Assembly (NCBI GenBank): GCA_031268685.1 | Contig: JAIRWW010000165.1 | Location: 1-5,048 of the forward strand | Direction of reading: 5' to 3' | Length of the DNA stretch: 5,048 nucleotides | DNA from: Azoarcus sp. | GTDB lineage: Bacteria > Pseudomonadota > Gammaproteobacteria > Burkholderiales > Rhodocyclaceae | Shown here: piece after piece, positions 1 to 5,048 of the stretch | Layout: every line of letters begins with the position of its first letter | How positions within the stretch are numbered: position 1 is the stretch's first letter | Made by a program: the position numbers and the translations under genes | Notes under the pieces: generated by a model | What the model was told of the DNA's origin: nothing | Seen by the model: the letters and a program-made list of their open reading frames with translations, nothing else | Database searches by the model: none

Positions 1-524
1 GGGTAGCCGCAGGGGTTGATCCACGAGAATGGGGTGAGATCAATGTCTACGTTAAGGCTCAGTCCGTGATAGCTGCAAGCGTTTTTCACTCTCAGTCCGA
101 GTGCGCCGATCTTGTCGCCATCAATATAGACGCCCGGTGCGCCGTGTTTGCGTTCGGCAATGAGACCATAATCGGCCAGCGTAGCGATCATGGCTTCTTC
201 CATCAGGTGGACGAGTCTACGCACCTTGAGTTGCCGCCGGGGCAGGTCGATGAGAAGGTAGGCCACCAGTTGGCCGGGGCCGTGGTAGGTGATCTGGCCG
301 CCACGGTCGGTGCGCGCGAGCGGGATGTTGTCCGGGTTTTGTAATAGATGCGCGGGATCTGCGGCCTGCCCGAGAGTGAAAACGGGTGGGTGTTCGAGTA
401 GCCAGATTTCATCCGCTGTATTTGCGCTTCGTGCGGCGGTGAATGCCCGCATGGCTTCCAGGGCAGGGCCGTGGCTGCTCAGGCCCAGGCGCTTGATTTG
501 CAGAGTGGTAATTTCAGGCGCCAT
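1..524 (-). CDS. lipB: Octanoyl-[ACP]:protein N-octanoyltransferase LipB (3' end cut by window edge)
   Basis: LipB moves the octanoyl group from octanoyl-ACP to a lysine of lipoyl domains (pyruvate and 2-oxoglutarate dehydrogenases, glycine cleavage H protein). This is the first step of cytoplasmic lipoate synthesis, before sulfur insertion by LipA. I translated this frame by hand: 174 complete codons without a stop, running off the left edge. The LipB signature [12 protein letters not shown] is at residues 74-85. The catalytic lysine is K138 in [11 protein letters not shown], and the acyl-accepting cysteine is C172 in INPCGY. An N-terminal [13 protein letters not shown] segment (41-53) also matches the family. 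E. coli LipB has about 213 residues, so roughly 40 are missing here. I chose the ATG at 524 because it gives an N terminus of family-like length. An in-frame ATG at 560 would add 12 residues and is possible, and neither start has a strong Shine-Dalgarno. It is last in a likely dacA-dat-ybeD-lipB transcript; lipA often follows in related genomes but would be outside the window. Confidence 0.96.
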   Translation of the reverse strand, partial: MAPEITTLQIKRLGLSSHGPALEAMRAFTAARSANTADEIWLLEHPPVFTLGQAADPAHLLQNPDNIPLARTDRGGQITYHGPGQLVAYLLIDLPRRQLKVRRLVHLMEEAMIATLADYGLIAERKHGAPGVYIDGDKIGALGLRVKNACSYHGLSLNVDIDLTPFSWINPCGY

Positions 525-579
525 TCCGGGAAACGAAACTTCTCCATCCCATTTTTCCATTCCGATCCAGGCTCGTTGC

Positions 580-858
580 TTACAGTACGATTTTGACCAT
601 CGGGTGCGCGGTTAAATCGCGATAAAGCGCATCGACTTGTTGTTGCGAATGTGCGCGGAAGGTGCAGGTAAGCGACAGGTAGTTGCCTTTGCCCGAAGCG
701 CGGAATTGCATGGTGGCGGGATCGAAATCGGGGGCGTGGCGCAGCACGGTTTCGAGAACCGTCTGCGCGAAGCCATCGGTACGCGCGCCCATGATCTTGA
801 TCGGGAAATCGCAGGGGAATTCGAGCAGGGATGCGCGGGGTGCGATGGGTTCAGGCAC
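580..858 (-). CDS. ybeD: DUF493 / YbeD family (UPF0250) small ACT-like protein
   Basis: A 92-residue cytoplasmic protein that aligns by eye along its whole length with E. coli YbeD (87 residues). Shared segments are the N-terminal SLLEFP (10-15), the IMG stretch (22-24), RHAP (40-43), the hallmark SGKGNYLS (55-62), the QVDALYRDL helix (74-82) and the closing VKIVL. The fold of E. coli YbeD is known to resemble ACT-type regulatory domains. A regulatory role in lipoate or glycine metabolism has been suggested from its position beside lipB, but no biochemical function is established as far as I know. The start is a GTG at 858-856; an in-frame TGA lies only three codons upstream, so this is the first usable start. 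It overlaps the last 8 bases of dat, and no good Shine-Dalgarno is visible. Translation is therefore probably coupled to dat. The family call is firm, the function open. Confidence 0.93.
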   Translation of the reverse strand: MPEPIAPRASLLEFPCDFPIKIMGARTDGFAQTVLETVLRHAPDFDPATMQFRASGKGNYLSLTCTFRAHSQQQVDALYRDLTAHPMVKIVL

Positions 859-1708
859 AGCGCATCACCGTGTCTTTGAATTCCTGGTACCAGCCGTGCA
901 TGCGGCGCGCCAGTGGGCCGGGACGGCCCGCGCCGACGGGTTGGCCGTCGAGCGAGGCGATGGGCAACACTTCCTTGGTCGATGAACTCATCCACAGTTC
1001 GTCGGCGGAGCGCACTTCGTTTTCGGAAATTGCGCGCACTTCGTGTGGCAGGTCATGGCTGGCCGCCAGTTCGAGAATGATGTCGTAGGTTATGCCGGGC
1101 AGTATCAGGTGGCTCTTGGGCGGCGCGAGCAGTACGCCGTTTTTTACCGCGAAAATGTTGGAAGCCGCGCCCTCGGTGAGAAAACCGTCGCGGAAAAGGA
1201 TGGTTTCAGCGCAGCCGGTATCGACAGCTTCTTGTCGCAGCAGGCAATTGGCAAGCAGGGATACGGTTTTGAGATCGCAGCGCAGCCAGCGGTAATCGTT
1301 GGCGCTGACCGCGCCTACGCCATTGTCGATCTGCATCTGGCTGGGCGTGGCGAGTGCTTCGCTCATCAGGAATACGGTCGGGCGGACCGTGGCCGGGAAG
1401 GCGTGCCTGCGCACAGGGTCGGCGCCGCGCGTGATTTGCAGATAGACCGATTGGTCTTCCCAGGGATTGCCAGCGATTACCTTTGTGATGATGTCCGTCC
1501 AGACTGCGGCGGTATGCGGGTTGGGCAGGCGGATCGCTTTCAGGGTGTTTTCCAGCCGGGCTATGTGTCCGGCAAGGCGAAACGGTCGCCGCGAGTAGAC
1601 AGGGATGACTTCGTAAGCGCCATCGCCGAACAGGAAGCCCCGGTCGAGCGGCGACAGGCGCGCTTCGGCCAGCGGCAGGTAATTGCCGTTGAGATGGCAC
1701 AGACTCAT
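851..1708 (-). CDS. dat: D-amino-acid aminotransferase (PLP fold-type IV)
   Basis: A 285-residue PLP enzyme of the class-IV aminotransferase family, near the usual size for Dat. It is expected to interconvert D-Ala + 2-oxoglutarate and pyruvate + D-Glu in the cytoplasm. The N terminus has the family RGFLFGDGAYEV segment (23-34; Y32 corresponds to Y31 of Bacillus Dat). A carboxylate-binding R100-R-H102 follows RGADPV and matches the R98/H100 pair of Bacillus Dat, with one inserted residue. The Schiff-base lysine is K147 in RCDLKTVSLLANCLLRQEA, a Dat-like context. E179 in TEGAASNIF (178-186) is the cofactor-contacting glutamate. SSSTKEVLPI (241-250) forms the phosphate/substrate loop. The ATG at 1708 has a strong Shine-Dalgarno. 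The gene starts 46 bases after the carboxypeptidase stop and its end overlaps ybeD. Branched-chain aminotransferase and aminodeoxychorismate lyase share this fold; the RxH pair and lysine context favour Dat, but specificity is inferred from motifs. Confidence 0.9.
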   Translation of the reverse strand: MSLCHLNGNYLPLAEARLSPLDRGFLFGDGAYEVIPVYSRRPFRLAGHIARLENTLKAIRLPNPHTAAVWTDIITKVIAGNPWEDQSVYLQITRGADPVRRHAFPATVRPTVFLMSEALATPSQMQIDNGVGAVSANDYRWLRCDLKTVSLLANCLLRQEAVDTGCAETILFRDGFLTEGAASNIFAVKNGVLLAPPKSHLILPGITYDIILELAASHDLPHEVRAISENEVRSADELWMSSSTKEVLPIASLDGQPVGAGRPGPLARRMHGWYQEFKDTVMRCA

Positions 1709-1715
1709 GGGCTTT

Positions 1716-1724
1716 CCTCTCCTT
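1716..1724 (-). promoter_or_regulatory. Ribosome binding site of dat
   Basis: The minus strand reads AAGGAGAGG here. The GAGG part ends 7 bases before the dat ATG at 1708, good Shine-Dalgarno spacing, and an overlapping AAGGAG lies a little further out. It fixes the dat start. The 46-base gap after the carboxypeptidase stop otherwise holds no visible promoter or terminator, which supports cotranscription. Confidence 0.75.
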
Positions 1725-1754
1725 GCGGGTTTGTTCCGGAAGCGGTGTGATTGT

Positions 1755-2897
1755 TCAAAGGCTCTTGAACCACATCACTATGGCATCCCACAGCCGGCCG
1801 AAGAAGCCGGCAAGCGGTACGTCGGACAATGCAAATACCGGGTATTCGCCGTAAGGCTCGTTATCTATGGTGAGCTTGAGCATACCGATTTCCTGCCCTC
1901 TGGCAAGCGGCGCGAGAACCGGCTGACGGCTTTCCAGGACGGCGCCGACCTTGCTGGCCTTTTCCGGCGGCAGGGAGATCAGGAAATCTTGCGTGAAACC
2001 GACATCCACTTGGTTTGCAGCGCCTTTCCATACCCGGAATTGCGACAGAACTTGATCGGCGGTATAGATGCGCACCGTGTCGAAGGATGTGAAGCCGTAG
2101 TTGAGCAGTTTGAGCGACTCCTGCGCGCGCACGTTCTCGGATGTGGCGCCGAGCACGACCGAAATCAGCCGCCGCGGCCCGCGTATGGCGCTTGCCACCA
2201 GACAGTAGCCGGCAGCGTCGGTATGGCCGGTCTTCATGCCATCGACGGCTTCGTCGAGGTAGAGCAGGCGATTGCGGTTGGGTTGGGTGATGCGGTTGTA
2301 GGTGAAGGATTTGAGTGAATAGAGGGCGTAATAGTCGGGGAAATCGCGGATGATAGCGCTGGCGAGAATCGACAGGTCGCGCGCGGTGGTATAGAGGTCG
2401 GGATGGGGCAGGCCGTTGGAGTTGGCGAAATGGGTGTTTTTCATGCCCAGGCGTTCGGCCTCGCGGTTCATCAGGACGGCGAAAGATTCTTCGGTCCCGG
2501 CCAGCAGTTCGGCGAGCGCGACGCAGGCATCGTTGCCCGATTGCACTATGACTCCGCGAATCAGGTCGCCGACCGCGACAGTCGTATCCACCTGGATGAA
2601 CATGCGCGAGCCTTCCTGCCGCCAGGCTTTCGCCGAGACCAGTACATTTTGATCCTCGGTGATCGTGCCGGCTTTCAGGGCCGAAAAGCTGAGGTAGGCC
2701 GTCATCAGCTTGGTGAGCGAAGCGGGTTCGATCCGGGAGTCCGGATCTTTGCTGGTCAGAATATGCCCAGTGGCATGGTCGACCAGTATCCATGATTTAG
2801 CAGCCAACACTGGGGCGGGAGTTGTTTGCGCAAGCGCAGCGCATGGGAAAATGACGAGAAGTAATATGGAAAATAGATGCTGAATGGGAAGACGCAT
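1755..2897 (-). CDS. dacA: D-alanyl-D-alanine carboxypeptidase, PBP5/6 type (peptidase S11)
   Basis: A 380-residue low-molecular-weight penicillin-binding protein that removes the terminal D-Ala from peptidoglycan pentapeptides in the periplasm. A signal peptide is clear: a short basic start, a hydrophobic core (about residues 9-18) and an ALA-Q cleavage site near 23/24. All three active-site motifs of the family are present in order: S60-L-T-K63 (nucleophile and general base), S120-G-N122, and K222-T-G224. After the transpeptidase-like domain comes a PBP5-type C-terminal beta domain (about 275-365). The last 19 residues (362-380), rich in F, W, L and interspersed charges, look like the amphipathic helix that anchors PBP5 to the outer face of the inner membrane. 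The ATG at 2897 has GAGG 8 bases upstream and gives a complete signal peptide. It is first in a probable transcript with dat, ybeD and lipB. The E. coli neighbour of ybeD-lipB is dacA, hence the symbol; dacC would be equally defensible. Confidence 0.95.
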   Translation of the reverse strand: MRLPIQHLFSILLLVIFPCAALAQTTPAPVLAAKSWILVDHATGHILTSKDPDSRIEPASLTKLMTAYLSFSALKAGTITEDQNVLVSAKAWRQEGSRMFIQVDTTVAVGDLIRGVIVQSGNDACVALAELLAGTEESFAVLMNREAERLGMKNTHFANSNGLPHPDLYTTARDLSILASAIIRDFPDYYALYSLKSFTYNRITQPNRNRLLYLDEAVDGMKTGHTDAAGYCLVASAIRGPRRLISVVLGATSENVRAQESLKLLNYGFTSFDTVRIYTADQVLSQFRVWKGAANQVDVGFTQDFLISLPPEKASKVGAVLESRQPVLAPLARGQEIGMLKLTIDNEPYGEYPVFALSDVPLAGFFGRLWDAIVMWFKSL

Positions 2898-2905
2898 TGA
2901 TGTAG

Positions 2906-2909
2906 CCTC
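2906..2909 (-). promoter_or_regulatory. Ribosome binding site of the carboxypeptidase gene
   Basis: GAGG on the minus strand, 8 bases before the ATG at 2897. It follows an AT-rich TTTTTTATTTTT leader, which should leave the site unstructured. It supports the start that includes the full signal peptide. Confidence 0.65.
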
Positions 2910-2934
2910 AAAAATAAAAAAGTCGAAGGCGAAG

Positions 2935-2965
2935 ATTATCAGGATGTCCGAAAGCGCTCTGCCAG
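2935..2965 (-). promoter_or_regulatory. Possible sigma-70-type promoter for the dacA-dat-ybeD-lipB operon
   Basis: Reading the minus strand, GATAAT at 2940-2935 matches five of six bases of a -10 box. Nineteen bases upstream, CTGGCA at 2965-2960 matches four of six bases of a -35 box. The spacing is longer than ideal and the -35 is weak. Transcription would start near 2928, leaving a leader of about 30 bases before the ATG. It is the best candidate I found in the gap, but the call rests on pattern alone. Confidence 0.3.
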
Positions 2966-3022
2966 GTACTTTTTGTCACTTGCCGCAGAGGCAGGATATT
3001 TTCTGTCTCCCAGCCTTGTGGA

Positions 3023-3048
3023 GCTCCTGAGAATCGAATTCTAGCAGC
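3023..3048. repeat. Imperfect inverted repeat (possible hairpin)
   Basis: On the plus strand the arms are GCTCCTGAGAAT (3023-3034) and ATTCTAGCAGC (3038-3048), around a CGA loop. Five inner pairs (GAATT-type, AGAAT/ATTCT) are perfect; the outer pairs are interrupted by one mismatch and a bulge. Neither side is followed by a T-run, so it is not a classical intrinsic terminator. It may be a mRNA-stabilising stem at the thiC 3' end or chance. Confidence 0.35.
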
Positions 3049-3126
3049 ATGCCAGGCGGGATAATTTACAGAAACTTGGATTTTATTTGGCAGCCTTTGT
3101 TCTGGATGCCCTTTTGCCATATTTAT

Positions 3127-5048
<1,922 letters not shown>

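Larger units (their letters stand above)
2898..3126. other. Intergenic region between thiC and dacA
   Basis: A 229-base stretch visibly richer in A and T than the genes on either side. It holds the carboxypeptidase ribosome site, the candidate promoter and an imperfect inverted repeat. An open frame of 70 codons (3120-2908, minus) spans most of it, but it has no Shine-Dalgarno, only about one third G/C at third codon positions, and no recognisable protein features, so I do not call it a gene. I see no stem followed by a T-run that would make a convincing intrinsic terminator for thiC. Confidence 0.7.

Noticed and set aside
66..615. Two overlapping plus-strand frames (66-344 and 289-615) and a minus-strand frame (203-412)
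   Set aside because: They overlap lipB, which is intact in its own frame with the signature and catalytic residues. These are shadows.
1043..1750. Plus-strand open frame of 235 codons
   Set aside because: Lies almost entirely antisense to dat, whose catalytic motifs are intact. It has no recognisable domain and is a typical antisense shadow in GC-rich DNA.
1683..2318. Plus-strand open frame of 211 codons
   Set aside because: Antisense to the carboxypeptidase C-terminal half, with no domain and no convincing ribosome site.
1861..2793. Minus-strand open frame of 310 codons
   Set aside because: An alternate frame inside the carboxypeptidase gene. The product is extremely rich in R, H and P, which marks an out-of-frame translation.
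3023..3048. Intrinsic terminator of thiC
   Set aside because: The stem is imperfect and not GC-rich, and no T-run follows it on the minus strand.
2908..3120. Minus-strand 70-codon open frame filling the thiC-dacA gap
   Set aside because: No Shine-Dalgarno, third-position G/C of about one third compared with clearly GC-rich neighbours, and a product with no recognisable features. Kept only as an observation.

Overview
The window is an ordinary GC-rich chromosomal segment in which every supported gene lies on the minus strand. Reading right to left, the order is thiC (5' end beyond the window), a 229-base gap, a PBP5-type D-Ala-D-Ala carboxypeptidase (dacA/dacC), a D-amino-acid aminotransferase (dat), a DUF493/YbeD protein, and lipB (3' end beyond the window). 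Gene content, order and protein sequence character fit a betaproteobacterium best. This taxonomic call is inference from remembered family sequences and synteny, with no database search behind it.

Layout: 5048-3127 is thiC, the HMP-phosphate synthase of thiamine synthesis. It lacks only about the first 20 residues, judged against E. coli ThiC. 3126-2898 is a noticeably more AT-rich gap with a weak promoter candidate and an imperfect inverted repeat. 2897-1755 is the carboxypeptidase, 1708-851 is dat, 858-580 is ybeD (its GTG start overlaps the end of dat by 8 bases), and 524-1 is lipB.

How the genes work together: dacA, dat, ybeD and lipB are closely spaced (46-base gap, 8-base overlap, and a 55- or 19-base gap depending on the lipB start), so they probably form one transcript. 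The carboxypeptidase trims the terminal D-Ala from peptidoglycan stem peptides in the periplasm. Dat interconverts D-Ala and D-Glu in the cytoplasm. YbeD is a small ACT-like protein of unproven role, and LipB transfers octanoate from acyl carrier protein to lipoyl domains. The operon thus joins a cell-wall pair to a lipoylation pair. E. coli has dacA-ybeD-lipB without dat between them.

No mobile element, RNA gene, CRISPR array or phage-like sequence was seen, and I found no convincing undescribed system. The points worth a second look are modest: the dat insertion into the conserved gene order, a Gly-rich insertion and a basic C-terminal tail in ThiC, and the structure of the 229-base gap.
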